Below, one piece after another: positions 1 through 12,866 of a DNA stretch of 64,000 nt; the stretch's first letter is position 1, and the number at the start of each line of letters is the position of its first letter. The notes below the pieces were generated by a model that made no database searches, was not told the origin of the DNA, and worked only from the letters and a program-made list of their open reading frames with translations. Source of the stretch: Hepsetus odoe (lineage: Eukaryota > Chordata > Actinopteri > Characiformes > Hepsetidae); contig CM029382.1 of assembly GCA_017165825.1 (NCBI GenBank), forward strand, positions 19,739,886-19,803,885, in the 5' to 3' direction. Position numbers and translations under genes: made by a program.

Positions 1-27
1 CAAGGGTATCTCAGTGTAGATATGTAT

Positions 28-60
28 ATGTATATATATATATATATATATAGATATATA
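28..60. repeat. (TA)n microsatellite
   Basis: Alternating TA run with a few TAGA units. Confidence 0.75.
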
Positions 61-99
61 TAGATAGATAATTTATTATTTATTTATAGCTCCTCTACT

Positions 100-256
100 T
101 TTCTCTTGTACTTGTTCCTGTTTCTCTCTCTATATCTTTATATATTTTTTCTTTTCTTTCTGTACACCTGTCTTTTTTTTATAAGAGCCCTGTAACGCCC
201 AAATTTCCCATTCGTGGGATAATAAAAGATCACTCTACTCTACTCTACTCTACTCA
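100..256 (+). repeat. Rex1-like LINE 3' tail with (CTCTA)n
   Basis: The segment with GTAACGCCC, AATTTCCCATTCGTGGGA and TAATAAAAGA followed by CTCTA pentamers is the typical 3' end of Rex1/Babar-type fish LINEs. No coding part remains. Confidence 0.5.
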
Positions 257-378
257 GTGATATCTACTGGTCCATAACTCAATCCATTACCTTCTAATCA
301 TGGTATCTAATTCCCAACCATTATGCCTCTGTTGCCTACATGGCAGTCCGTCATTTAAATCTATTTAAATTAATGATT

Positions 379-513
379 TGTCCCTGCGATGGGCTGGCGA
401 CCTGTCCAGGGTGCGTCCCCCGTCCTTCGCCCTGTGTGCGCTGGGTTGGACTCCAGCACTCCCCCGCGACCCCGTTTGGGACAAGCGGCAGAAAATGGAT
501 GGATGGATGGATT
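379..513 (+). repeat. Retroposon tail ending in GGATGG repeats
   Basis: GCGATGGGCTGGCGACCTGTC, the GGTTGGACTCCAGCACTCCC segment, then ACAAGCGGCAGAAAATGG and GGATGG units. This is a common fish LINE/SINE 3' tail, seen again at 53961 and, in reverse, inside the SINEs at 13520 and 30297. Confidence 0.7.
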
Positions 514-679
514 AATGATTTGTATGCACACTCTGTGCTCAAAAAACTGAGAAAGCCATAGTTAAAAAAATGTCAAAGGTGCCATTGTTTAAGTTATCAA
601 ATGTACCACTGTAACTCATTAAAATGGCCTTTATTAAGACATAGTAATATGTACTTACAGCAAAAGTTTAAGTAGCATG

Positions 680-2815
680 TTCAGGTCAAGTAAACTTTAT
701 TATATGGCACCTTTTACAACTGTTGTTGTCACAAAGCAGCTTTACAGAATCCAGGTCCGAGCCCCAGCTGGGTAAGCCGAGGGTGACAGAGGCAAGGAAG
801 AACTCCCCAAACATGAGGAAGAAACCTTGGGATAAACCAAGAGCCAAAAGGGGAAGATCCTCTTCTGGTCAACACCAGCAATCAAAAAGGAAAGAAAAAA
901 AAGAGAAAAACCCAGTATAGTGATGACTTGCAGTAAGCAATGAGTTCCAGGTGTCTGGACATTTACTGGTGACTGTAAATGGGGGATCATGAGCTAATGG
1001 TTGGAGCGCTGTTTGAGTGGGGTTTAAGCTTTAATCTTCGTGGCAGCAGCTCCAGCAGCAGAGCCAGTCTGATGTAACTGATCTGAAGATCAGGTCGGGA
1101 GAGAAATATGATAATATTGTAGTCGGGAGTTTTGCAGACTTGGTGGAGTAGCAGGTTTGGAATTCTGGAGACCCTCACAGAATGGACTTGCTTTCCAGAA
1201 ATACCTAAACTGTCCACCACACAGGTGGTGGACAGCCACCCATCTCCAATGGACAGAAAGGAATTTGATCTGTTTTGAACACATTGTACAGACCATGAGT
1301 TTACAGAATGCAGTAATGTGACTGCAGTAAGCTCACTATTATAGCCTGAATAAAAAGGACTGATCCTGGGGTTTTACAAACATGAGAGCACACTGTAACA
1401 CTGGCATCCTCCCACACCACCCTCAACAAACTCAGAGTTCACTAACCTGTGTGGGCCAAGTTTGTCCTTGAGTTTTAGTCTCGATTTTGTTTTGGATCCC
1501 TTATCAAACAGTGGATAATAAAATCCACCGGCCTGTCTGGGCCTTGTCCCTGAGTTTTCATTTTGATTTTTTGTTTTGGATCTCTGGGCAAACAGTGGAT
1601 ATTGGAATCCAATATTGGAGTGGTGGGCCTGCAGCACCAACATCCAAGTTTACTGTAATTGTAAACTGTAGTTTACTCTGCAACCGTGAACCCCTGGATC
1701 TGCACCTTTTAACTAACAACTAAAAATTAATTACTAAAAGCCTGACTATAGAGTGAGAGTGTATCTGAGTCCTGGACAGCAGCTGGAAGGATGTTTCAGA
1801 GTCCAGGGCTTTGAACAAAAAGGCTCTTCCCCCTGTTGTTATTTTCAAAATTCTGGGAGCTGTTAGAAAACCAGCACCTTGTGATCTAAGTGAGCATGAA
1901 GGTTCATAACTAGAGATAAGCTTGAGAGATACTCGAGATTTAGGCTTTATAATTTAGCAGTACAATTTTATAGTCGATGCGAAATTTTACAGGAAGCCAG
2001 TGAAATCTAGATAATATTGGTAAAATTGGTATAATAAGATAATATATGATCAAATTTTCTGCATCTTGTGAGGATTCTAGCTGCTGCATTCTGGACTAAT
2101 TGGAGTTCATGAAGGCTTTTACTGGAACATCCTGACAGCAGGACATTACAATAATCTAGTCTTGAGGTGATAAATGCATGTATCAATATTTCTGCATCAT
2201 GTACTGTGAGTGAGCTTCTAAGTTTAGCAATGTTTCTAAGGTGAAGGAAAGCTAGTTTAGTATTATTTCCAATGTGTGTATCTAGAGATAGATCCAAGTC
2301 AACTGTGACACCCAAGCTTTTGCCAGTGGGTTTAAGATTAACTGTAAAATTAAGAAAATCAAGCATTAAACCTGAAAGTTTGTCTTTAGAAATTTTAGCA
2401 CTGAGCAAAAGAACGTCTGCTTTTTCGGAATGTAACATCAGACAATTGAGTGACATCCACTCTTTTATATCTCCTATACAATCCTCAAACTTTGTTTATC
2501 TTCAGGTTTAGCTGAGCTATATAACTGTGTGTCATCAGTGTAACAGTGGAAGCTGATTCTATGTTTCTGGATAACTGAACCCAGAGGGAGCATGTTTAAT
2601 ATGAAAAGTAGGGGGCCTAGGAGAGAGAACTCCATAATTAACTTTTGTACGAACTGACGTTTCTTCTCTTATGTTTACAAATTGATAATGGTTTGTCAAG
2701 TATGATTTAAACCAGGAAAGGGCTGTTCCTGTTATACCAACCAGGTTTCCTAGTCTGTGCTGTAAGATATTGTAGTCTATCTATAAACATAAATCTTCCT
2801 GCCTTATTTGCTACC
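680..2815 (-). mobile_element. L2-like LINE, decayed
   Basis: On the minus strand the region 2815-1740 reads as a broken reverse transcriptase. It includes ALSWFKSYL, the catalytic box as CYTDDTQLY, an open stretch at 2456-2007 with LGVTVDLDLSL, LRNIAKLRSSL, TSRLDYCNVLLSG and LQLVQNAAARILTR, then HWLPVKFRIDYKIV. The 3' UTR and tail lie at 960-680 (GTCCGAGCCCCAGCTGGG on the plus strand, and a terminal AAAGCTGCTTTGTGACAA in reverse). Stops and frameshifts make it dead. The middle (960-1740) is less recognisable, so two nested copies are possible. Confidence 0.7.
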
Positions 2816-5750
2816 AGCATTTCAAGGCTGTCTCCTTTGGAGTCTTCAATGAAAAATGTAACTGCAGGTGCAGCTACTGGGCATCTTATTTAGGTCAACA
2901 AACTCTGTGAACTATTTTTACTATAATCCCTAGTAGTAATACAAATTTAATAAGCACAAAACAATAATGAGTTGAGCATTTACTTGTTGTCACTTGGCAT
3001 AAACCATGGCTACATGTCAGCACATTGGTTTGCCACAATGACCACAAGAGAGTTTCCACAGTTTCCTGAATACTGGAATTGAGCACCAGAAGAACCAACC
3101 ATTTAAACCCCACTGCAAACATTTAAAAGATTCTTCAACATTGCTGTGATTGAAGAGTTGCACAACTTTCATGATAGCTTTCTACTGGGGCCTGAGGAAA
3201 ACATTGCATCCTGTACTGCAGACCTGAAATCACCAGAGAGAGAAAGGTAGAAACATGCAATTATGCAATTAGGAAAAGTAAAAAGAAAACAGGAGCAGCA
3301 AAAAAGCAGCTCAGTTCAGCAAGAATTTGTGAGGTTATGCATTGATGCTGGATGAGATGCCTTGGCTTGCAATCTCCATTACTCATCCCAAAGGTGTTTT
3401 GTGCAGATAAGGCCCTGTGCAGGCTTAACAAGTTCTTCTCCTCCGCTACCTCACTTTACATTTGACAGTCAGTCACTCTGCCAAAACATCTGCCAAAGCC
3501 AGACTCGTCCAGCAGACTGGCAGGCAGAGAAGTGTAATTTGTAATTCTACAGAACAGAATCTATTGCTCCAGAGTCCAGTGAGGCTGTGAGTTACATACT
3601 GTAGTTTTTCCATACAGCATCTGTGGCACTAGAAAATGAACTTAAATTATACATCTTAAATAATTGCATTTCAAAAATTTATCTGCAGAGGCTATTTTTA
3701 ACCCAATATTCTTGAAAAAAAAATTACATTAATTTACTTTGAAACACACAAACCCAAGAATGCTTAATTACTTCCACATATTTCAGTCCGTGCTATCCAG
3801 TTTCTGTATACTGACACCCACTAAGGTCACACAGGAATCACAAAGTGCAGATTCAGAGGATTCAGATTCAGAGGATTCAGATTCAGATTGTCTGATTGAG
3901 ATTTCACCATGTCTGGTAAAAGTCAACAAAATATAATCTGTTGATTGTTACTGCAATATTGATCTAAGCAATACTGATGTAGTGGGCTACAATATGCAGA
4001 TTAGCCACTGACCAAACAATGTTTTGGGGGATTTACAGAGCTCTAGATGAGTGTTACTAGATTTTACAGGCAATCACATATTCCAACAAAAAGTCAAATT
4101 ATTGTAGCCACAGTTCAGTGGGCAACAGAGGAAGAAAGAAATGGCGAATGAGAAAAAGGAAAAAATAGCTTAAAGAGAGAGAGTGGGAGAGGTAGAAGAT
4201 AGTAAGATAGAAAGAAAGGAGAGGAAGTGGTTGATTACTTTAATGCCAATATTTATGCATTTCCATACATTCTACAATAAGGGAACTTTTTAACTAACAT
4301 TTCTCTCAAATACAGTCTAATAGGGTGAGAAAAAAAAATCAAGGGGGCCACTTCTGAGGATGAAGGTAGAAGAAGAGCTAGAGTGCAAGAAGCGTATAAT
4401 GCATGCACACAAAATCTGATCCAAGCTGAGCATTGTTCATTGTTAATAGACCTGTTGTTATACTGCAGGCCCTCTTTCAAAGAGTAGGATTAGTCTGAAG
4501 CGGTCTGTCATCATTTCCCTTTTTGCAGCTGCAATGTGTGTTCCAGCCACCCTTAGGTTTTCACTTCTATCCAGCAAGATCCATTACACTGCATCCTATA
4601 TATAGCCAGATGCAACACCTTTTGTAGACATTTTTGCTGGCAGCAACATGACTGAAAATCCTGAGATTGTGAATATGGTTATCCAGGTCACAACATGATT
4701 ACTGTATTCATGTAAAATATTTCTTACACAGCACAACACTTGTTTTTGGAGTCTTGGAGGAAATAAAGGTGCAAGGATGCAAGAAAGTCTGTACAGTTAA
4801 ACCAAACTACCTATGCAAATGATATCTTTTGAAAGATTGTGGACATGAGCTGATAGAAGGAAATTTATGCAAAATAACATAACCCCAGCGCCAGTTCATT
4901 ATTCAAAGCAGCACATTGGCCCATGCAACAGTAGATTGACAATAAAGACTAAATAATATGGCAGTCTGTGTCCTACAGGCATTCCAGTGAAATTTTAATT
5001 TTACATTTTATCATGTGAAGTTTTATTTAATCAAATTGCTGATTAACTGCAAGGTAATTGGCCTGTTTAGTTAGAGGCAAAAATATTTTATTACATTTGC
5101 CTTGCAGCCTTTAAAGGTCTTGAAAAATAGTAATTAAAATAGCAATAGAAAAAATAGAATTAAGTAGAAAAATACTAACAGTAATTGTCTTTGGACGAAT
5201 AGGATACCTCTACCTTTACACTGCGACAGTTTCACAGCATCTGTGAAAAATCATTTTGGATGGAAAATTCTGAGAATTATCATAACAAGCTTCCTGAACT
5301 GGATTATCTTTAACCTTTCAAATAACCTAGAAATGTTCAAGTTCACTAATGGATGATACATTAACAATTTGTTTGTTGTTGCCCACAGATGTAATTAATT
5401 ATCACATTTTTATTTTTGCCTGTTCATAGATGAATAGGAAACTGTTTTCTCTCTGAAATGTGAATCTGTTTTGAGCTGCACAACTGCAGTTTTCCAGACC
5501 AAAAAACAAAATAAATAAATCATGAAATCTGGCATGTGTGCTCATTGTAGTTATTTGGCATTTTGGTGTTATAATCCACTCACATTTTTGTTCTAGAAAT
5601 ACATTATAAATACATTATTAACAAATGGCATTAAACAACAAAAACAACATACTCTAGAGCAAAATGCATGGTTAAATTGAGGGATATCCTTAAAAGGCAT
5701 AAACGGAAAAGAGTACTTTTATTAAACCAGGAGGGGGTGGGATTAGCAGC
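2816..5750. other. Gene-free AT-rich stretch
   Basis: I see no coding exon here. There is a short GATTCA/GAGGATTCA tandem run at about 3845-3890 and purine-rich runs at about 4120-4230. Open frames are short and have no family resemblance. Confidence 0.5.

Positions 5751-5751
<1 letters not shown>

Positions 5752-5798
<47 letters not shown>
5752..5798. repeat. (TA)n microsatellite at the tcaf promoter
   Basis: An uninterrupted TA tract of about 47 bp ends roughly 95 bp upstream of the proposed tcaf start codon. It could serve as, or replace, a TATA element. That role is inference; the tract itself is plain. Confidence 0.8.
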
Positions 5799-5895
5799 CC
5801 TCCCACACTGAACACTGTTTCACATTCTGTCTAAGTGCCACTGAGGGAACTCATCTCATACTTGCTGCAGCAGGACACCGTTGACATTCAGCCAT
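5799..5895 (+). promoter_or_regulatory. Proposed tcaf 5' UTR / exon 1
   Basis: The segment after the TA tract ends in CAGCCAT followed by a strong donor, GTAAGC. The next exon starts with G at 6853 in codon phase 3, so AT plus G makes an ATG. The resulting N-terminus (MKVKNFRNDL, then the first repeat) has the same spacing to the repeat as known TCAFs. The transcription start is not determined. Confidence 0.55.
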
Positions 5896-8800
5896 GTAAG
5901 CAAACTAGTTAAAAGTTTCCTTCATGTTTATACTATATTAAATGATATTATGTTATGTTTACCATATATTATATTATTACAGTGGAGTTTTTGGTTCCTC
6001 TCCTCCATAGTTGTCTGGCTTTAACTTCTAGTACTATAACCTGTTCCACCATCTACCACCTATGTAAAGTGCCTTGGGGCATCTCTGTTGTGAAAGGCGC
6101 TATACAAGAATAAATTGACCTGAATGATGGTAATTCTTATTTCCATCCATTATTAATGTTAATTCTGGACGGAAAAATATAAAGAACTTTATTATTGATT
6201 ATTGACATTAAATATTATAAAATGTCCTTTTAAAAATGTTAGAAAAGATAGACAAAATAAAAGAAGTTCTTTATCATGAAATGAAAATGAACTGGGTTCA
6301 TAGGCTCTTACCGTAAGACACTTAACTGTCTGGGGTGGCTTTCCTCTTATAGTCCAGAGACGTAGATTAGAGATACCAAATTGCCCCCTTGTGGTGAGTG
6401 TGACTGTATGTGTGAGTGTGTTTGTGTGCCCTGCAACTGTCAACCTGTTACATATTTTATTTTCTGCACACCCATTTATCCACACTTGGTACAAATCAAT
6501 AAAACCGAATGCAACATTCAAATGGTATTCTTGGGAACAAGTTAAGAAAGAAGTACTTTGCTAGTACTTCACACACAAAGCTAAGGTGAACAAGCACTGG
6601 CCTCCCTAAGACAGGTAAAAGAAAATAATGTAAAAAAGTACACCACTCATTGATTTGGAGGGTTTAAACACTGAATAGAGTGAAAATGACCCAAAAAGAT
6701 AATAATACCATTCAAGAAAACATATTCTTTACTTTTATTTAACTGTTTTTCTTCATGAAATCATTGAAGCACTGTCAGAAATCTTTTAGCCTGCATTCAC
6801 TGCATTTATTTTTAACCATAAAATATGTTTATTTGTTCTTTTTTTCTTCTAGGAAAGTCAAAAATTTCAGGAATGACCTGTATTTCCTGTTAAAACATGT
6901 CTCTGAGTTTGACATTCAAGGCGAGTGTGTACCCTCGGAGGTACTGGTGCATGGGCCTTCAGCATTTCCAGTTGGAATCACTCCAGATGGAAAGGCATTT
7001 CTTGCTGGGGCACACTATGGTCAGGGAAGGGTGATTGTTGCTAGCCATGAGGCCTACCTAGGTTGTGAATCACTGTTCACTTTCATGATCAATGCTGTTC
7101 AGTGGCTTGATAAACGGCGCAGTGGGGAAATCGGAATCTCACCTGAACTTACAGATGCCCACAAAATGCTGAGTAGTTCAGGCCTCCAGTGTCAGTTAAC
7201 TGGCTTTAAGGAAGGTCTGAGTGTCTTTGTCTGCACCTCCTATAACGATGCTCAGTCTAAAGAAATCCAGGAATTTGTTGCTGGTGGTGGGGGGCTGCTG
7301 ATAGGTGGCCATGCTAGGTGGTGGGCCAGTTGCAACCCTGGCTGCAATGTGTTGACTGATTATCCTGGAAATCATATCCTTAGCAAAATGGGATTGTGCA
7401 TTTTGGAAAAAACGGTAACTGCTGGTTTGTACAAGGCTCCATATATTTTTAAAGATGACATAGAATTCCTTTTACAAGGTGTTTCTGAGTTTGACATCCA
7501 AAGTGACTGTGTACCATCTGAAATTTTGGTCTGTGGCCCTTCAGCATTTCCTATTGGACTTACTCCCGATGGAAAGGCATTCTTTGCTGGGGCATTCTAT
7601 GGGGATGGACGAGTAATTGTGGTGAGCCACGAAAGCTACCTAGGTCGTGAGGCATTGTCCCCTTTCCTGATCAATGCTGTCCATTGGCTTGATAACAGGC
7701 GTAAAGGAGTTGTTGGAGTCTTTCCAGAATATAAAGATGTACATTGCCTTATAAGCAAGTCAGGCCTACAGTGTAAATTGACTGAATTGGAGAAGGGTCT
7801 GAGTGTCTATATCTGTAATTCATACAATGACGCTCAGCAAAAAGAGATTCAGGAATTTGTTTCCAGTGGCGGTGGCCTCCTGATTGGGGGACATGCTTGG
7901 TGGTGGGCAAATTGCAATCCTAGCTGTAATGTAATGACTGACTGCCCTGGAAATCATATCCTTGGAAAGATGGGACTATATCTCCTGCAATCAACAATAA
8001 ATTCTCGGTTGTACAAGCCCCCACCAGTTTTCAAATATGCTTTAGAATTCCTCTTGCAAGGTGTTTCTGAATTTGATATCCGAGACGAGAGTGTTCCATC
8101 TGAGCTACTGGTTCAGGGTTCATTAGCATTTCCAATTGGAATCACTACAGATGAAAAGGTATTTCTTGCCGGTGGTTATTATGAACAGGGGCGAGTGATT
8201 CTTGCTAGCCATGAAGCCTACCTAGGTTGGGAATCACTGTCCACTTTCATGATCACTGCTGTTCAGTGGCTTGATAAACGACGCAGTGGGGAAATCGGGG
8301 TCTCACCTGAACTTACAGATGCCCACAAAGTGCTGAGTAGGTCAGGCCTCCAGTGTCAGTTAACCGGCTTTAAGGAAGGTCTGAGTGTCTTTGTCTGCAC
8401 CTCCTATAACGATGCTCAGTCTAAAGAAATCCAGAAATTTGTTGCTGGTGGTGGGGGCCTGCTGATAGGTGGCCATGCTTGGTGGTGGGCCAGTTGCAAC
8501 CCTGGCTTTAATGTGTTGACTGATTATCCTGGGAATCATATCCTTAGCAAAATGGGATTGTGCATTTTGGAGAAAACGGTAACTGCTGGTTTGTACAAGG
8601 CTCCACAGGTGAAGCAATATGACATAAGCACTATAAGAATGTACCACTTCCAGAACTTGCTGCAGCGTTTTGCTGAGCATGTGTTGCAGGGACAGAAGTT
8701 GGGAGATTATGATCAGCGATTTCTGAAAAAGTTTGCCAGTGATTGTGTTAGTTATCTTCGCATGCAGGCACATGGCTGTGAAGAATATATGTCAGTAGTT

Positions 8801-11800
8801 ACACTTCTCACAGATGTGATTAAGAAGGCAGAGTTTCCTCAGGTCTCTTCTACCAGTCCTGTCAAAAGTGTACAGGATCATGTGCTACTCCAGGTGGGGA
8901 CTGAGTTGTCCAGGCGTTGTGAAAATCCTGATGTACTTCAGCCATACTTCACCGTGGACGCACCAAAACTGCAGTCTGTATCCAGTTCAAGACTCTTGCT
9001 CAGTGCCAGCACAGCAGGTAAAGTCAGTTAATTTAGCATGAATTATTAGTTAATTCTAATATTTGTAGAAATTCTGTAATCATGGTTTTCCAGTCCAGAT
9101 CAATATACATTTCACAGGATTAGCAAATGGAAAAAGTGGGAATATGGTACCTCTGTTTTTTTCTTTTCTCCTTTATAAAATTCAACTCTTCAACTCTTTA
9201 ACTCAAGTTAAAAGAAATAGATTATAACGTTGTGGCTTTCCAAGACTGGAGTCAGACAGCCCTGTTCTACAGAAGCTAATAGCTAAAAAAAACCTTCATA
9301 TATGCACTGAAACAATCAATTTGATTTCGCATTTTAGATAAAGAAGAGTGGATAAGCACAGGCCTCTATCTTTCTCCTGGAATGAAGACTAACATGATGG
9401 TGCCCAGGGCAATAATTGGCAAGGGTTGGCAGGTATCACTTCATAGTTTGTCATTTAAAACATCTGAAGCTGAGAGGTGGCCAAGTGGTTGAGTTGGCCA
9501 CAGGGACAGCAAGGTACCGTCCCTGTCACTGCTCCCTGGGAGCATGGTGTGTGCATTGGTTAAATGCAGAAGTCAAATTTTGTTGTGGTTCACTGTGTGT
9601 TCTCACAATGACAAGAATAGTCACAATTAAAAATAAAAAAAAATAAATAAAAAGTTGGTTCTCAGCATAAACCAAAATCTGTTATAAAACTTAACCTGGT
9701 GAGATAGGAGATGATTGTTTTGAAATGTCACAAACATACCATGCGAAAAACGATGCATATTTTGAAGCTTATTATATAATAAACATAATGCCACCTATCC
9801 ACAGGTGCAGATTGGGTGTCAAACCGATGACTTAAGTGAAGCAAATGAGCTGAAACGGGCTCCTGTGGTGTTTGTGCGTTTCCCTTTGGAGAAAGAGAGT
9901 CTGCAAGTGTGGAATATGTGGGGAGGACTCATATATCTGATTGCACCTCCTAAAAGTGCAGTATGTGAGGTGGAGTTCATCATACAGACAGCCATAAAAG
10001 CACCTTATTACAAGTCTGGTAAAATCAAGTTTCATTAACAAACCTCCACTGAGCTTTTTCCTTTAACAGAAAGGATACCTACACATAGGGACTTTAAAAA
10101 TTAATGACATTGTATCATGTTTAAGACAGTAAAACACACAAATGCACACATATACACACATACCATGTTGTGCAAAAGTTGAAAATCTCTTACACTTGAA
10201 ACAGATTTGCTGTGATTTAATGATTCATATACATTCTAACATAAATAGGAGGAATTACTTTTGCACAATATTACTTTTGCAGTATATATGCGTAAATATG
10301 TACATGCCAGTAGTTATTATTAAACTGCAATTGGGTTAGCAATTATTGAAAGAATATTACTTTTTACCATTTACTATTACTATTTTTTAATAAATGTGCT
10401 GCTCAATAAATGCTAAATTTATTTATTTAATAAATACTTTTGTATATGTTATGTTACTCCTGTCCCTCCCAGGAGTGACCCCTGTAGGTGAATGGATAGC
10501 CAAGATCCGTAAAGCCCCAGCACCTTGGGCAGAACTGGAGTTTGAAAATCTTATCATTACCTTGCCATCAGAGGTGATACGGCAGCTAGAATGTCCAGAC
10601 AAGGTTGCAGCTTGCTGGGATTCTGTTATGAGGAGCATTGCTGACTTGGTTTCTAAGCCTGCAAAGTTTTCCCGCAAAGAACGCTTTGTTGCTGATGTTC
10701 AGATCTCAGCTGGTCTGTATCTTGTTGTTGTGGTTTGTCAGAATTTCAGTTATATTTATATATTTATATATATTTATTTGCAGTCATGTTTTTTTTTTGC
10801 AGACTTTCCCACTCATTAATTAACTGGACTGTGCTCCTGTTTCCACAGGCTTCATGCATTCTGGTTATCCTGTTATGATGCACTCCAGCTCTGCACCAGA
10901 CTTGGTGAATCCATATGTTGCTGGAAAAAGTGATTTTTGGGGACCTGTGTATACATTGGGGCAGAACCAGACATGCCCAAAATGGGAGATCCATCCACAT
11001 ACTACACAGTGCATTTGTAACCTGTGGTCTGTGTATGTGCATGAGGCGGTGCTGGGTGGGAACAGGGCAAATGCTCATGAGGAAATGACACCAGTAAGAC
11101 GACAGAGTAGAATTAAGGAATATATCACAGGAGGAAGGCGTCTGGAGGACTGGAAGGGCTGGACAGCTCTGGAGACTTACATGCAGGTCAGTAGAAACTT
11201 GGTTATTGGACTGGACTCCAATCCAAGTGGAATCTGAATTTATTATTTTTTAAATATTTTTATATAATATATTTTATTTTTATATTTTTTTATATTTCAA
11301 ATGTGGGCCAATCAAGAGCTGAGACCAAAGCTTTATACTCTGCTTTCTCTCTCTGGTCAACTTATTTAAAAAATAAGCTCATTGTTCTTTCTAGGACTGG
11401 TTGTATTTTCCTTTGTTCAAAGTGGATAACCAAGTTAAATCTGTATTTAACACGAAAACAAACTCATAATCAAACATCATCACCTGTGCTGAAACATCTG
11501 ACCTCAGTGTTGACAGAATGAATACATTTTTAGCTGAATTACATTTTCTCAAAAATGATTTGCTTAGGCCAAAGGGGTAATATCAGCTGACACCTTAATT
11601 GTATATTTATCTTAAAGTTAACTTTGTCATAAATATTTGTTTTATTTATGTTTTATGGTTATTAATGTATTAATTCATCGAGTTAAGAAGCAAGCGAAAA
11701 CTCTGCTAAAATCAAACAAAACAAAAAACAACAAAAAAAAAAGGAGATTGCACATTAGCCCATTCCTGAGATGCCTCAGCACCACTTTTAGAACATGATC

Positions 11801-12584
11801 TGATTGGAAAAACTTTTAAAAAAGGAAGTTCTGAAATGAGTCTCAATTGATGGAGCATAGTTGAATCCATGCGTAGAAGAGGTTTCATGGTGGCAGTTTA
11901 AAAAACATCTGGACAAATGCAGATAGTAGTTTACATTAGTTAAAATGTCATTATGTAGACGATTCGAAAACATCCTATGAATTAGGGACTGTAAGAACTG
12001 TGTCACAGTCATGTGGAGAATTTGTTTATAACCGTTTCAAACTCCCGATAATGCAGGAAGATGTAATTAGCGATATGCTAGTTAGCTTATCAGGGTTTCC
12101 AGCAGGAATTAGAGCAGCCATGCTCACTTTAATCAAAGCTACTTCACTTTGAAAAACTCAGGTTGGCATTAGACATATTACCAGAATTTCACCAATTTCA
12201 CCTTTTCCTTGGTTCATTATACATTATACACTAACTGTAAAAGTGATTTATTACCATCATAGAAAGTTGTATTTGCAAATGTATTTCCATCTTTGCTTTT
12301 TACATCACCGAAATGATTTATCCTTGATTTTTCTTTTACAGCTGCAAGAACAGTTTGGCTGGGATGCCTTCAAGATTGTCCATGCAGCCTACCATGACAT
12401 GAGTGACATACCAAATGACAACCAAGGCAAAATGAACCTGTATGCTGAAACCTTCTCCAAGGTGACGAAGACAAATCTAGTCTCTTTCCTAAAAGCCTGG
12501 GGTTGGCCAATCCAGCCCAGTACTGAAGTGAACCTGTCCAGCCTGCATGAATGGCATGACCATCCTTTGGTCCAGTATAAGTAG
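5894..12584 (+). CDS. tcaf: TRPM8 channel-associated factor (TCAF/FAM115-like), three-repeat form
   Basis: Deduced coding exons: 5894-5895 (AT of the start codon), 6853-9017, 9338-9432, 9805-10018, 10473-10712, 10849-11186, 12342-12584. All junctions are GT-AG and keep frame, giving about 1098 aa. Human TCAFs bind TRPM8 and control its gating and surface level; they are about 920 aa with two N-terminal repeats. Here three consecutive 194-aa repeats are seen (about residues 4-197, 198-391, 392-585). Each carries a GGGLLIGGHA-type glycine loop, a WLDKRR or WLDNRR segment and a PGNHIL motif. A linker with YHFQNLLQRF follows, then the peptidase M60-like half with WISTGLYLSPGM, IGCQTDDL, ADVQISAGFMHSGYP, WEIHPHTT and WTALETYMQ. 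The M60 HExxH site reads HEAVLG (residues 970-975), lacking the second His, as in other TCAFs, so protease activity is unlikely. The ATG at 6755 is rejected as intronic: a polypyrimidine tract and AG end at 6852. Family assignment is firm; the first exon is inferred. Confidence 0.93.
5985..6120 (+). repeat. L2-type LINE 3' tail
   Basis: Within tcaf intron 1. GTAAAGTGCCTTGGGGCATC, then GGCGCTATACAAGAATAAAT, is the standard L2 3' end. Confidence 0.6.
9471..9640 (+). repeat. Family A tRNA-headed SINE, degraded
   Basis: Within tcaf intron 2. Box-A-like GTGGCCAAGTGGTTGAG, then a shortened body and a tail with GTTAAATGCAGA and GTGGTTCACTGTGTG, ending A-rich. Confidence 0.6.
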
Positions 12585-12860
12585 TTACCACAACCACCTT
12601 TCTCAAATTTTCTTTTTTAGGGTTTCTCTTCTTTAAACTTTGTTCACATGGATATTCAGAAAATCCCTGACAATGCTAAATATTACAAACTTTTCCAGGG
12701 TAAAGTTTTCAATTCAACTTCTACATAGCACTGTTCATATATATACACTTTTTTTTTTCCATATCTGGACGACGCATTGGCACGCTGCATGGAAATAAGG
12801 CAAATAGCCAGCTGGTCATTTATGGTTATTGGTAACTATTGTAGGATAAGGTTAATGCTA

Positions 12861-12866
12861 AATAAA
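12861..12866 (+). terminator. tcaf polyadenylation signal candidate
   Basis: AATAAA about 280 bp after the tcaf stop codon, the first canonical hexamer downstream. No cDNA evidence is available. Confidence 0.45.

Noticed and set aside
3739..3936. Small acidic open frame with DSEDSDSED
   Set aside because: It arises from a short GATTCA tandem repeat, has no neighbours in frame and no splice context.
6755..6852. ATG at 6755 as the start of the TCAF protein
   Set aside because: The first 32 codons are hydrophobic, unlike TCAF, and end in a clear polypyrimidine-AG acceptor; they are intron 1.
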